From: Serripes groenlandicus | Taxonomy: Eukaryota > Mollusca > Bivalvia > Cardiida > Cardiidae | Direction of reading: 5' to 3' | DNA: 64,000 nucleotides | NCBI GenBank assembly: GCA_031761405.1 | Contig: JASEVX010000001.1 | Location: 196,371,706-196,435,705, forward strand | In this document: one piece after another, positions 46,196 to 57,696 of the stretch | Layout: each line of letters starts with the position of its first letter | Position numbering within the stretch: position 1 is the stretch's first letter | The notes under the pieces: model-generated | Seen by the model: the letters and a program-made list of their open reading frames with translations, nothing else | The model's database searches: none | Told to the model about the DNA's origin: nothing | Made by a program: the position numbers and the translations under genes

Positions 46196-46631
46196 AAGTT
46201 ATAACGTCTGTAAAGTGTCTACCAAATCTGGGAAAGAAATATATATTATTAACAATTAATTTTTAGATTCTCTGAAATTAAAATTCAAGTGTTAACATAT
46301 TTTTACACTTTCTCCCATTCTGTCTAGTTGTGTTTTTACCTATGCTTATGTCAATGTTATGTTTCTCCCATACTAGCTGTCTGTGTTTTGACCTGAGCTT
46401 ATGTCCATTTTACACTTTCTTTCATACTGTCTGGGTTTTTAACTCCGCTTATGTCAATTTTACACATATTCAGAGAAGGATTAGTAGATTTAATATTGTA
46501 GCCATGTCAAATAATAAATCATTAGATTCTTTAAAAGTTGAATTACTGTAATGTATGGAAAAGAAGCTATAAATTAACAGTATGTTTAACTTTGAGTCAA
46601 AGTAGCAATTGTCAGAAAAAATGAAATCATG

Positions 46632-46818
46632 TACCCTTACCAACTTGCAGAAGAATTTCAACATATCTGCAACACAGACGACCTTTGAAAACATTATGAC
46701 AAAATGAGAAAATGCCACAATATTTTCAACTCTTTTCTCTAAATACTTTCATTTATAGAAATAAATGTTTAGCCTAGATATGTTTGCAAAGTTGTGTGTA
46801 GCAGATTTGTTGTATTCT
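46632..46818. mobile_element. TTAACCC-family MITE split by a SINE
   Basis: CAGACGACCTTTGAAAACAT and GTGTGTAGCAGATTTGTTGT are present on the left. The missing terminal segment resumes after the SINE as TTTTGGAAAAGGAGTT at 47091. Confidence 0.55.
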
Positions 46819-47089
46819 GAATTGATTTGATTGATTGTTTAACGCCGATTTTAACATTTTCTCGGTATATTACGGTGGCCGTTTCACCTACTCTTGTGTT
46901 TCCTGGTTTTCTCACACCAGTACCAGCAACTGGTTGCTTTTCCACATAGACTTAGCCCATCGGTGGAAGATGAATGTCGCATTGACAATGGTCAAATGTT
47001 GGAAAGAAAGTTAAGCCAAACTGGGATTCAAACTTAAAACCCCTGGATTGACAGCCCTCGTTGCTACCGACTGAGCTACCGGGGCTCGT
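46819..47089 (-). mobile_element. Full-length tRNA-derived SINE
   Basis: On the minus strand: CGAGCCCCGGTAGCTCAGTC, GGTAG (A box), then AAGTTTGAATCCC (B box), a body with CCAGTTGCTGGTACTGGTGT, AGAAAACCAGGAAACAC and ACGGCCACCGTAATATACCG, and a 3' end CGGCGTTAAACAATCAATC. About 270 bp. It supplies the missing head of the truncated copy at 20180-20311. Confidence 0.78.
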
Positions 47090-47228
47090 GTTTTGGAAAA
47101 GGAGTTGAAAATGGCTGATAATTCTAGAATTACCACAAAAAGTAAATGAAGAGCCAACTTATCCTATATTTTGATAAAACATAAGTAAATTAGAGTACTA
47201 TTTCACAGAAACTACAGCAAAAAATTAA

Positions 47229-47395
47229 ATCTTTCCTACATACAGATGCTTTCTGACACCTCTGCAGCAGACGACGACTTTTGAAAACATTGTGGCAAAA
47301 GCAGAAATGACTCACTTATTGCAACAATGTTATTAACTCTATTCATTAAAGACGTCAGTACAGCAGATTTGGTGTATGTTGGAGATGGTTTACAT
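47229..47395. mobile_element. Partial TTAACCC-family MITE
   Basis: CTTTCCTACATACAGATGCT, GCAGCAGACGACGACTTTTG, AAACATTGTGGCAAAAGCAG. The right arm is short. Confidence 0.55.
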
Positions 47396-47504
47396 CAGAA
47401 GTTTCATCAGAGCCGATAAATCTAGAAATACCACAAAAGGTCAATAGTTGAAGAAGGCTATCGAATGTATGGATCCATATATTTTATACCTTACATATTC
47501 CATC

Positions 47505-49030
47505 TTATAACAAGACAAATGTTTGACGCAAAGCATCAAAGGGAAGCCGCAATATTTCGTTGCACATGAATAAATAAGAAAAAGGAACATTTAAATTATT
47601 TCTCAAACTGTAAAATCATGACTTTAGAGTACATTTATATTACAAAAATTTAAAGTCAATTATTTTTGTTAGGCAAAGATATTTAAAAAAACATTTATAG
47701 TACATTTTAAGACACTATTTTGTTAACCCTTTCCTACATACAACAATTCTGCAACAAATGTCATTCAAAGCATTTACCGGTATTCAAAAATAAGGACACT
47801 CTCTATAATTGAAAGAAAAATCATAATTATAATTGAATGAAGTTGAAAACAATTCTACTTTTGACACAATGTTTTCAAAACATATTTGCTGCAGAGGTGC
47901 CTGAAAGTGTCTGTATGAAATACAGTTCAGAAGATTTCATTTCATTTAAGTTTTCTTGATGTTTTTTTGAAGTTCACATGGCATCCGTGATAAAACATGT
48001 TGTCGGCTAGGCAAAATACACCGAAATCGTGTTTTACCGCAATATTCATGAAAGAACGAATCAACTAGACGGCGTAATTTATCTTGATACATATATTTCT
48101 TTGGTTTAAATCTTTTCATGTCTGCATTTTGCGATGACAATTGTACTCAAAGTTAACTTTGAATCAAGTATGTGCAATTATAGACGAAACTTTCAGCGAT
48201 ATTTGCGAAAAACAAAATGCATAAATGAATGAAAAAGAAAGATGATCGAAAATTACAAAAAAAAACAATTAGAAGACAGACCGACAGACGAAGTTTTCGT
48301 CACACAACATAGTAAAATAGGAAGAAATTATACTGAACATGAAAGTCAGATTATTAATAATTATAGGATGTAAGGAACCGGACTACATTTAGCTACATTT
48401 TATGGTTCCCGGTTTGAGATACTATTGAAATGATAAAGCGTATGAGTTACAGGTAACCAATTCAAAAGAATGGTTCTCTTATAATTTAACTGTTTAGCCT
48501 GAATTTCGCTTATCTAAAAATGTACTTACACAAGAGAAAGTTGATGCAAGGCATCAATGTCGCCGGAAAAGACTGCATTTATTTATTTATGTATTCTTGA
48601 CTTTCCTTAGTCTATTCAGACATTAGGAACGTTGAAATGAAAACATTTGCTTATAAAGTTTATATTCATATCTATACATTAGGGTATCTATAACAAATTA
48701 ACGAAATGTGTACACATTTATCTGGCTTTAATTTAATTTTGCTGTTGTTACTTATTTAAATAAAAGTATTCATTCATATAATTTCAATGTTTGTCAATCT
48801 TATTCGAATCACAAGGTAAATATCCTGGTATTGCTTTAAAGGGAGGTAATTTGAAGAAAACAAAAGTCTTCAAAAGGAGAAATATATCAGCATTACCGTC
48901 TACAGTTTAAATTGTTCTATTGTTTGTGGATTTAAAAATGTTCTTTTTTTCTTATTTCTACATGTACAACGAAATATTGCGGCTTCTCTTTGACGCTTTG
49001 CGTCAAACATTCGTCTTGTACTTGTCTAAA
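47505..49030. mobile_element. 1.5-kb inverted-repeat element
   Basis: About 65 bp at 47510-47575 (TGTTTGACGCAAAGCATCAA, AGCCGCAATATTTCGTTG) recurs inverted at 48960-49030. The interior includes a MITE (about 47725-47920) and a 64-codon minus-strand frame (47946-48140) of basic composition, not recognised. The MITE's presence suggests age. Target duplication not resolved. Confidence 0.55.
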
Positions 49031-49064
49031 ATAAAATAATATCACTCGCTTTTTCATATCGAAA

Positions 49065-49076
49065 TGCGCATGCGCG
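49065..49076. promoter_or_regulatory. NRF-1-like motif
   Basis: TGCGCATGCGCG, a perfect palindromic GCGCATGCGC core as bound by NRF-1 in animal promoters, eight bases before the ATG at 49084. The function is inferred. Confidence 0.4.
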
Positions 49077-49083
49077 AAAATCG

Positions 49084-49287
49084 ATGTTAAAGGTCACAAA
49101 ACTACACAACAGAATAGGGTCTATATTTAGCTTAGAAACAGTTCCTACTTTAGATATTCATGGATTAACATTATTAAATGAATTCTACACAAATCAAGAC
49201 ATCTCTTTGAACATGAAAACAACATTTAGTAAGTTAAAATTGCTATTAAAAGGAGAATCCGAAATTGACCTCAATGATGACACATAA
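49084..49287 (+). CDS. Candidate small open frame or first coding exon
   Basis: A 67-residue frame, MLKVTKLHNRIGSIFSLETV..., non-repetitive with balanced composition, ending EIDLNDDT then TAA. A consensus donor (GTAAGT) occurs at 49229, so the real exon could be 49084-49228 with a phase-1 exit. An NRF-1-like motif lies just upstream. It sits between an inverted-repeat element (ending 49030) and a Helitron-like copy (from 49320). I do not recognise the family. Confidence 0.3.
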   Translation: MLKVTKLHNRIGSIFSLETVPTLDIHGLTLLNEFYTNQDISLNMKTTFSKLKLLLKGESEIDLNDDT

Positions 49288-49319
49288 GAGTCTGCATTAG
49301 GGGGTGTTGGTTCACGTCT

Positions 49320-49574
49320 TGAAGGGACCACTTTTGTCTTCGTAAATAAGACAAAAAACTTAAATGCGAGTGAAATAAAAAAAACTGCAAACATTTAAAA
49401 ATCGGAATATTTATTTCATTTTAGATGTGTCATTTATTAGTGTTCGTAAACAACCACAATTGTAATATGTTCAAATCATCTAGATTTGTTTCTTTCTAAT
49501 AATAAGCCGCCCTCCCATGTGATTTCCGAAAAGCTATTAAAAATAGAAGTCGCGGGCTTCTGCCCGGCGACTAA
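49320..49574 (+). mobile_element. Second Helitron-like family, copy 2
   Basis: Collinear with 41101-41349. The 3' hairpin 49548-49572 (AGTCGCGGGCTTCTGCCCGG, then CGACT) is followed by CTAA (49571-49574) and T. Confidence 0.55.
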
Positions 49575-49894
49575 TAAAATTAATATACCTGCTTTTGTCT
49601 TTTTTAAAATTTGTAAAACTCACACACAAGTATATAGTGTAAAAGGGATGTTTCAAAAGTAATTTACCTTAAATTAATATACTTAGTAAGGACAAAGAGA
49701 AAGCCCGATATGTGGTCACAAAGGCAGGTCTATATATCTCCATGTGCTAAATTTCAAAGCATTCCTACAGGAAGCCGCCTACTGGCAGCTTCCAATGATG
49801 TCAAACAGAAGTAAAGTACAATATTACTAAACAACAAAAATTGCTGCAAAGATATTACCCTTTTCCTGGCGGTGACGGTGACATACAGACACAT

Positions 49895-50094
49895 ACTTGT
49901 ACTTTTCGATGCCTCTACAGCAGACAGCTTTTGAAAGTATTGTGGCAAAAGAATGAGCAGTTTCTCCTTTTGTCACAATGCCTTAAACTCACTTCAATAA
50001 TTAAACTATCATATGTAGAGAGTTAGAATATCTTTTCCTGGATGTCTATAAAGTCGTATGCTGCTGATTTGTTGTATGTGAGAAAGGTGTAACA
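49895..50094. mobile_element. TTAACCC-family MITE
   Basis: CAGCAGACAGCTTTTGAAAG, GTATTGTGGCAAAAG, GTCGTATGCTGCTGATTTG, GTGAGAAAGGTGTAA. Confidence 0.6.
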
Positions 50095-50329
50095 TGGAGT
50101 TCAACATAGCTAAAAGATAAATGGTTGAGGAAGGCCAACATATCCATTATTTTGAACCTAACACATTCTATCTGCTCATTGAACTAATGACGTCAAACAT
50201 AAGTAAATTACTAAATTACTTCGCCAGAAATTGCAGCTTAAATTAATTACAAATGGATAATATTGCAACATAAATTTGTGTGCACTATAAATCATGCAGT
50301 GCAGGCAGAATCTGTTCAAAGTACTTTTC

Positions 50330-51166
50330 CCTTTCCCAAATACAAACACTTAAATTTCTGACAACTTGACTGCAGACGACTTTTGAAAACATTGTGGCAA
50401 TATGAGAAATTACTCATCATAACGAGTAATTTCTCCTTTTGCTACATTGTTTAAAACTCTTTTCAAAAATGAATCTTTTGTTTGAAAACATTTTCCATAG
50501 TAACTATATAATTATTGATTTGAGTTTTAAAACATTGTGGTAAAAGGAAAAATTGCTCATTATGAGCAGTTTCTCCTTGTGTCACAATGTTTTCAAATTT
50601 AGCCATCTGCTGCAGAAACACCATAATGCATCTGAAAGTGGGAAAGTGGTAAATTATTCAGTCTGTTAATTAACCTTGCGATGAGATCTAGTTTATTATT
50701 GTATACCTAGTTTATTATTGTATCGTTTCTAAAAATAAAATTGAATTCATTTTTAAACCCCACATGCAAACACATTTTAATGTGCAGAAGATAACTTTTG
50801 AAAACATTGCAGTATGAGGAGAAATGACTAATGATTAGCAATTTCTCCTTTTGATATTTTTGCCCTAACTTTTTAAAATTTATCTGCTGCTGATTTTGTG
50901 TTTATAGGAAATGGTTAAGTTAATATGTCCTAGGATTCACAGAGAAAACATGCTTTCCCTTGACCCTTTCCAACTTTCTCATGACTCTGCAGCAGAGGAC
51001 TTTTGGAAACAGTGTAACAAAAGATAAAATTGCTAAAAAAAACAATTCCTCCTTTTGCCCCAATGTTTTCAACATTTTTCAGTAATTGTACCTTCATTTA
51101 TTGAGATTTTCCATGTTTTCAAAGTCATCTGCTGCAGATTTTCTGTATGTTAGAAAGGGGTGTTAA
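50330..51166. mobile_element. Cluster of three TTAACCC-family MITEs
   Basis: Copies at about 50330-50652, 50755-50918 and 50960-51166. The first has a secondary internal duplication of the core (50400-50460 and 50540-50600). The last ends AGAAAGGGGTGTTAA at 51166. Confidence 0.65.
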
Positions 51167-51454
51167 CATTTCAGCTGAACGCTACCTATATCTAGTTATA
51201 AGTCATAATCATAAATAACTTGGTTGATTAGTTTAAACTTATTTATTTTACATGGATCGCGATAAACAAGCCTTTGACTTAGATTAATCACACTCGACGT
51301 CTGCTTCCAGGAGACTTAACCAGTACTCGCGCCGTTTTGTGTGGAAAAATCCCAAAGTCAGGAGCCGCTTATCACTCGACTCGAACCAGGGATGTTGCTT
51401 GATTGGTGTTTTACCCGACTTTCACCATTATTTCAGTTATTTCACGGCATTTAA

Positions 51455-53420
51455 TGGGCAAATGACCTATACTACAGGAATATCACGGCATTTAAAGGGG
51501 CAAATCACCAGTACAGTACTACAGGTATATCACGGCATTTAAAGGGCAAATCACCAGTACTACAGGTATATCACGGCATTTAATGGGCAAATCACCAGTA
51601 CTACAGGTATATCACGGCATTTAATGGACAAATCACCAGTACTAGAGGTATATCACGGCATTTAATGGGCAAATCACCAGTACTACAGGTATATCACGGC
51701 ATTTAAAGGGCAAATCACCTGTACTAGAGGTATATCACGGCATTTAATGGGCAAATCACCTGTACTACAGGTATATCACGGCATTTAAAGGGGCAAATCA
51801 CCAGTACTACAGGTATATCAAGGCATGTAATGGGCAAATCACCAGTACTACAGGTATATCACAGCATTTAAAGGGCAAATCACCAGTACTACAGGTATAT
51901 CACAGCATTTAATGGGCAAATCACCAGAACTACAGGTATATCACAACATTTAATGGGCAAATCACCAGTACTACAGGTATATCACAGCATTTACTGGGCA
52001 AATCACCAGTACTACAGGTATATCAAGGCATTTAATGGGCAAATCACCAGTACTACAGGAATATCATGGCATTTAATGGGCAAATCACCAGTACTACAGG
52101 AATATCACGGCATTTACTCGGCAAATCACCAGTACTACAGGAATATTACGGCATTTAATGCAAAATCACCTGTACTACAGGTATATCACAGCATTTACTG
52201 GGCAAATCACCAGTACTACAGGTATATCAAGGCATTTAATGGGCAAATCACCAGTACTACAGGTATATCAAGGCATTTAAAGGGGCAAATCACCTGTACT
52301 ACAGGTATATCATGACATTTAATGGGCAAATCACCTGCACTACAGGCATATCAAGGCATTTAATGGGCAAATCACCTGTACTACAGGTTTATCACAGCAT
52401 TTAATGGGCGAATCACCAGTACTACAGGTATATCACAACATTTAATGGGCAAATCACCAGTACTACAGGTATATCACAGCATTTTCTGGGCAAATCACCA
52501 GTACTACAGGTATATCAAGGCATTTACTGGGCATATCACCAGTACTACAGGTATATCACAGCATTTAATGGGCAAATCACCAGTACTACAGGTATATCAA
52601 GGCATTTAATGGGCAAATCACCTGTACTACAGGTACAATGTATATCAAGGCATTTACTGGGCAAATCACCTGTACTACAGGTATATCATGGCATTTAATG
52701 GGCAAATCACCTGTACTACAGGATTATCACGGCATTTAATGGGCAAATCACCTGTACTGCAGGTTTATCACGGCATTTACTGGGCTAATCACTAGTACTA
52801 CAGGTATATCACGGCATTTACTGGGCAAATCACCAGTAATACAGGTATATCACGACATTTAATGGGCAAATCACCAGTTCTACAGTTATATCACGGCATT
52901 TAAAGGGCAAATCACCTATATTACAGGTATATCACGGCATTTACTGGGCAAATCACCTGTACTACAGGTATGTCACGCCCTTTAATGGGAAAATCACTAG
53001 TACTACAGGTATATCACGGCATTTAATGGGCAAATCACCAGTACTATCACGGCATTTAATGGACAAATCACCAGTACTACAGGTATATCACAGCATTTAA
53101 TGGGCAAATCACCAGTACTACAGGTATATCACGGCATTTAATGGACAAATCACCAGTACTACAGGTATATCACGGCATTTAATGGACAAATCACTAGTAC
53201 TACAGGTATATCACGGCATTTAATGGACAAATCACCAGTACTATAGGTATATCACGGCATTTAATGGACAAATCACTAGTACTACAGGTATATCACGGCA
53301 TTTAATGGACAAATCACCAGTACTATAGGTATATCACGGCATTTAATGGACAAATCACCAGTACTACAGGTATATCACGGCATTTAATGGACAAATCACC
53401 TGTACTACAGGTATATTATT
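51455..53420. repeat. 41-bp minisatellite array
   Basis: Unit CACCAGTACTACAGGTATAT plus CACGGCATTTAATGGGCAAA T, about 48 copies. AGTACT and the ACCTGTAC/GTACTACAGGT variants are partly palindromic. The left edge near 51340-51440 has a GACTCGAACCAGGGATG tRNA-like fragment. Confidence 0.9.
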
Positions 53421-53504
53421 TATCCTTAAACTGATACAGCATGCAGTTGTAAATGCTATCCCTGCAAGCATGAGTGCCAGGAGGGAAGCCAAATTACTCC
53501 AATG

Positions 53505-53640
53505 TTTAAATCTTTGATATGACATGACCAGGATAGAACCACTGTCTTCCACTGCTAAGATAGCATGTTTGACCACTTCACCACAGGGATGGTTAATCAC
53601 AAATAGTGGAAATATAAATTCATGTGTAGGCAAACAATAA
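53505..53640 (-). mobile_element. SINE-like tRNA-derived fragment
   Basis: On the minus strand CCTGTGGTGAAGTGGTCAAA (A-box region) and AGTGGTTCTATCCTGG (B-box region). The overlapping 89-codon frame is probably fortuitous. Confidence 0.45.
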
Positions 53641-53758
53641 TGAAAGGGAGATAACCTTTTTGAAAATTCTCAATTTTTTCATCCATCCTACTCAAGTTGA
53701 TTAACTTAATGTATAATGCCTCCTCTCCACACGTCATTGCATGTTACTTTAACCCTTT

Positions 53759-54215
53759 CCAACCGGTACAACAAATCTGCAGCAGATGACTTCAAAAACA
53801 TCTAGGCAACAAATATAGAAATCTCTTTCCCACATATAGATGTTTCTCTGATGCCTCTGCATCAGACGACTTTTGAAAACATTGTTACAAATGAAGAAAT
53901 AGCTCATAAAAAGCAATTTCTCCTTTTACCACAATGTTTTCAACACTGTTTGAATATTTTGATAATTATATTTATAAAGAGTTTCCATATTCTTAGGGAT
54001 GTACGTAAAGTCGTCTGCTGCCGATTTGTTGTATATGGGAAAAGGTTAATGACAGAAATATTGTTATGATAAGCAATTTCTCATTTTGCTACTATAATGA
54101 TTTAAACTATATTTAAAATTATACTTTCATTTATAAATATTTTCCATATAGTTTTGCCTTCAATGTTTTCAAAGTCATCTTTTGTAGATTTGTTATAGGT
54201 GGGATAATAGGTTTA
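53759..54215. mobile_element. TTAACCC-family MITEs (fragment, near-complete copy, fragment)
   Basis: Fragment 53759-53825, copy 53822-54049 (CTTTCCCACATATAGATG to GGGAAAAGGTTAA), half copy 54055-54215. Confidence 0.65.
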
Positions 54216-54393
54216 AACTTATTATAGCTGCACTTTAATTTAATTACAAGTTTTAGTACTAACAGGGAACCATCTGTACAATTATGGTAGCTGTTTGTGT
54301 TATAATTATGATATCAAAGTGAATCAAGCCTTACAATGTTTTCACTAATGAAATGAACTTGCACATCTCAAAAATAACCTCCTAAATGATCTT

Positions 54394-54623
54394 GATCCTT
54401 TCCCACTTGCAAACACATTTTGATGCATTTGCAGCAGACAACTTTTGAAAATATTATTGTAACTAAAGGAGAAATTGCTCATAATGAGCAATTATGTCCT
54501 TTTGACACAATGTTTTCTATGCTATTCTTAAAATAAACTTTCAGTTAGACTGATTTTCAAATATTTTGCCAATTTGTTTTAAAGTCGTCTGTTGCAGAAA
54601 TATAGTATGAGGGAAAGGGTTAA
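54394..54623. mobile_element. TTAACCC-family MITE
   Basis: CCTTTCCCACTTGCAAACAC, GCAGCAGACAACTTTTG, core GCTCATAATGAGC, GTCGTCTGTTGCAG, GGGAAAGGGTTAA. Confidence 0.72.
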
Positions 54624-54662
54624 ACAAAAGATCACCTAGTGAAATAACCTTAAATAGCATTA

Positions 54663-55647
54663 CCCAAACCAAAACGGCAAGCTTAATTAAGATTTCGGCA
54701 AGGTCGCAGCAAGATTACTGTCACAATCATAATAAGCTTGTGACTAACTTATATAAGTATGCAGTTAGATCGCGATTGGGACATTGGCAACCTAAAGCAA
54801 ACACAACCTTATAAAGCTTGTGAAAGCTTGCACGACCACTCAAAATTTAGCAACCTTATTAATAATGTGCACGGTTGCAACCAGAACAAACAATAACAAT
54901 CCTAATTGCGAGCTTGCAAAATTGCGCAACCATAACAAGATTTCAGAGGTAACGCAGGTTGCAAGGTCGGTTCAAGGTTGTGCAAGCTTGCAATTGAAAC
55001 AATAGATATCTTAAGACACTTGTGAGCTTCATTTAACTGTGTTATGATCACCCAAGTTTGTGAGCTTCATTTAACTTTGTTATTTTAATGTACAGAAGAT
55101 TACTTTTAAAAACATTTCAGTATGAGGAAAAATTACTAATTATAAGCAATTTCTTCTTTTGACACAACGGTTTTAACTCTATTCAACTGTATATATGTTT
55201 AATTATTACAACTTTCATTGATCAAGAGTTTCTATATTTTTGCCCTATAGATATATAACTTTTTAAAATTCATCTGCTACAGATGTTGTGTTTATAGGAA
55301 CAAGTTTGTGAGCTTCATTTAACTGTCTTATGATCCTCAAGTTTTTGAACCTGCAACCTTTATCAGTTAATTGTGAAAATATTGCCTAAATTTTAACTGT
55401 CACATGGTAAGGCTCCATTTTGAAAATTCACATCTTCCTTCCAGCAAGCTTTTTGCGAACTTAACTGATTCTAAGTTTACGGGAAGCTTACTGGAAGTTT
55501 GCCAAATAAGAACTATCCGTAAGCTTAATTTCCTTGTGGGCACCAGCAATCTTAATATTCTAGGACTGAACCGTTAAGTCTTAGCTTAATAAGATTTCAG
55601 TGGCTCACTTGTCGCAAGCTTGCTGCAAGCTGTTATTTTGGTTTGGG
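54663..55647. mobile_element. CCCAAACCAAAA TIR element, short member
   Basis: Perfect 12-bp termini CCCAAACCAAAA and TTTTGGTTTGGG, flanked by TA on both sides (54661-54662 and 55648-55649). The subterminal zones carry CAAGCTTG-type motifs. Inside are a partial TTAACCC MITE (55085-55310) and repeated GTGAGCTTCATTTAACTG. It is the same family as 3854-7064, without the interior of that copy. Confidence 0.7.
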
Positions 55648-55654
55648 TACTCTT

Positions 55655-57240
55655 ACCATTATGTTACCATTATTCTGTTACTGTAGCCATTATTCCATAA
55701 CTTACCATTATTTCATTACTGATACCATTATTGCATTACTGATACAATTATCCCATTACTAATACCATTATTGTATAAATGATACCATTATTCTAAAAAT
55801 AATACCATTATTCTATAAATGATACCATTATTCTATAAATGATACCATTATTCTATAAATAATACCATTTTTCTATAAATGATACCATTATTGCATTACT
55901 GATACCATTATTTTATTACTGATACCATTATCCCATTACTGATACCATTATTCTATAAATAATACCATTATTCTATAAATAATACCATTTTTCTATAAAT
56001 GATACCATTATTTCATTACTGATACTGTTATTTAATTACTGATACCATTATCCCATTACTGATACCATTATTCTATAAATAATACCATTATTCTATAAAT
56101 AATACCATTTTTCTATAAATAATACCATTATTCTATAAATAATACCATTATTCTACAAATTATACCATTATTTCATTACTGATACCGTTATTTAATTACT
56201 GATACCATTATCCCATTACTGATACCATTATTCTATAAATGATACCATTATTGCATTACTGATACCATTATCCCATTACTGATGCCATAACTTTATAACG
56301 TACTATTATTTCATTACTGATACCATTATTTCATTACTGATACCACCATTATTTCATTACTGATACCATTATTTCATTACTGATACCATTATTTCATTAC
56401 TGATACCATTATCCCCATTACTATTACCATTATTTTATAAATGATACCATTATTCTATAAATTATACCATTATTGCATTACTGATACCATTATTTCATGA
56501 CTGATACCATTATCCCATTGCCAATACCATTATTCTATAAATGATACCATTATTATATTACTGATATCATTACTGCATTTCTGATTCCATTACTGATACC
56601 ATTATTCTATTACTGATACCATTATTATATTACTGATACCATTATTTCATTACTGATACCATTATTTGATTATTGATACCATTATTATATTACTGATACC
56701 ATTATTTCATTATTGATACCATTATTTCATAACTGATACCATTATTATGTTACTGATAATATTATTTATTAGTGATACCATTATTATGTTATTGATATCA
56801 TTATTCTATTACTGATACCATTATTTCATTACTGATACCATTATTTCATAACTGATACCATTATTATGTTACTGATAATATTATTTATTAGTGATACCAT
56901 TATTATGTTATTGATACCATTATTATATTACTGATATTATTATTCTATTACTGATACTATTATCGTATTACTGATACCATTATTCTATTACTGATACCAT
57001 TATTTCATTACTGATACCATTATTTCATAACTGATACCATTATTCTATTACTGACTCCATTATTATGTTACTGATACCATTATTTCATTACTGAAACCAT
57101 CATTTTATTACTGATTCCATCACTGATACCATTATTGTATTACTGATTCCATTACTGATATCATTATTCCATTACTGATACCTTTATTCCATTACTAATA
57201 CCATTATTTTATTACTGATTCCATTACTGATACCATTATT
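55655..57240. repeat. 20-bp satellite-like array
   Basis: Unit CTGATACCATTATTTCATTA with variants (ATAAATGATACCATTATTCT), about 79 copies, very AT-rich. It starts within ten bases of the right end of the 54663-55647 element. A 67-bp duplication (CATAGACATCATACAAAATA, ACACGAAG) follows at 57290-57415. Confidence 0.88.
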
Positions 57241-57499
57241 TTATGAATGCATGCTGTGACAGTATGATTGGTTCTGAATGTGATCAACTGCATAGACATC
57301 ATACAAAATAACACGAAGCTGTTCAAGACATAACAATTATGCCATAGACATCGTACAAAATAACACGAAGTTGTTCGAGATATAACAATTACGTCATAGA
57401 CATCATACAAAAAAACGCAAAACAATATAAACGTCTGTGTTTTGATTTCATCTCCCATTCTCATAGAAATAAATTTCAGTAGCCTTAAAACAGCCTAGT

Positions 57500-57696
57500 T
57501 TAACTCTCTCCAATATGTAGACACATTTGTATACCTCTGTAATCAATGACATTTGAAACCATTATGGCAAAAGGAAAAATTACCCATGATGAGCAATTTC
57601 TAATTTTGCCATAATGTTTTCAATTTTACTCAATAATCATGCTTTCATTTTATTTATTTTTTTATCATCTGCTGCAGATTTCTTCCATGTGTGTAA
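57500..57696. mobile_element. TTAACCC-family MITE split by the Harbinger element
   Basis: TTAACTCTCTCCAATATGTA at the left, GGCAAAAGGAAAAATTACCC and CATCTGCTGCAGATTTCTTC inside. The missing terminal AAGGGTTTA lies at 58978, beyond the insertion. Confidence 0.65.

Noticed and set aside
46819..47089. tRNA gene on the minus strand
   Set aside because: A and B boxes are present but the cloverleaf is not maintained, and the head continues into a conserved SINE body. The same holds for 24466, 42065, 45965 and 53505.
53364..53633. 89-codon frame resembling a membrane protein
   Set aside because: It overlaps tRNA-like A and B boxes of a SINE fragment and the end of the 41-bp array, so it is best explained as noncoding.
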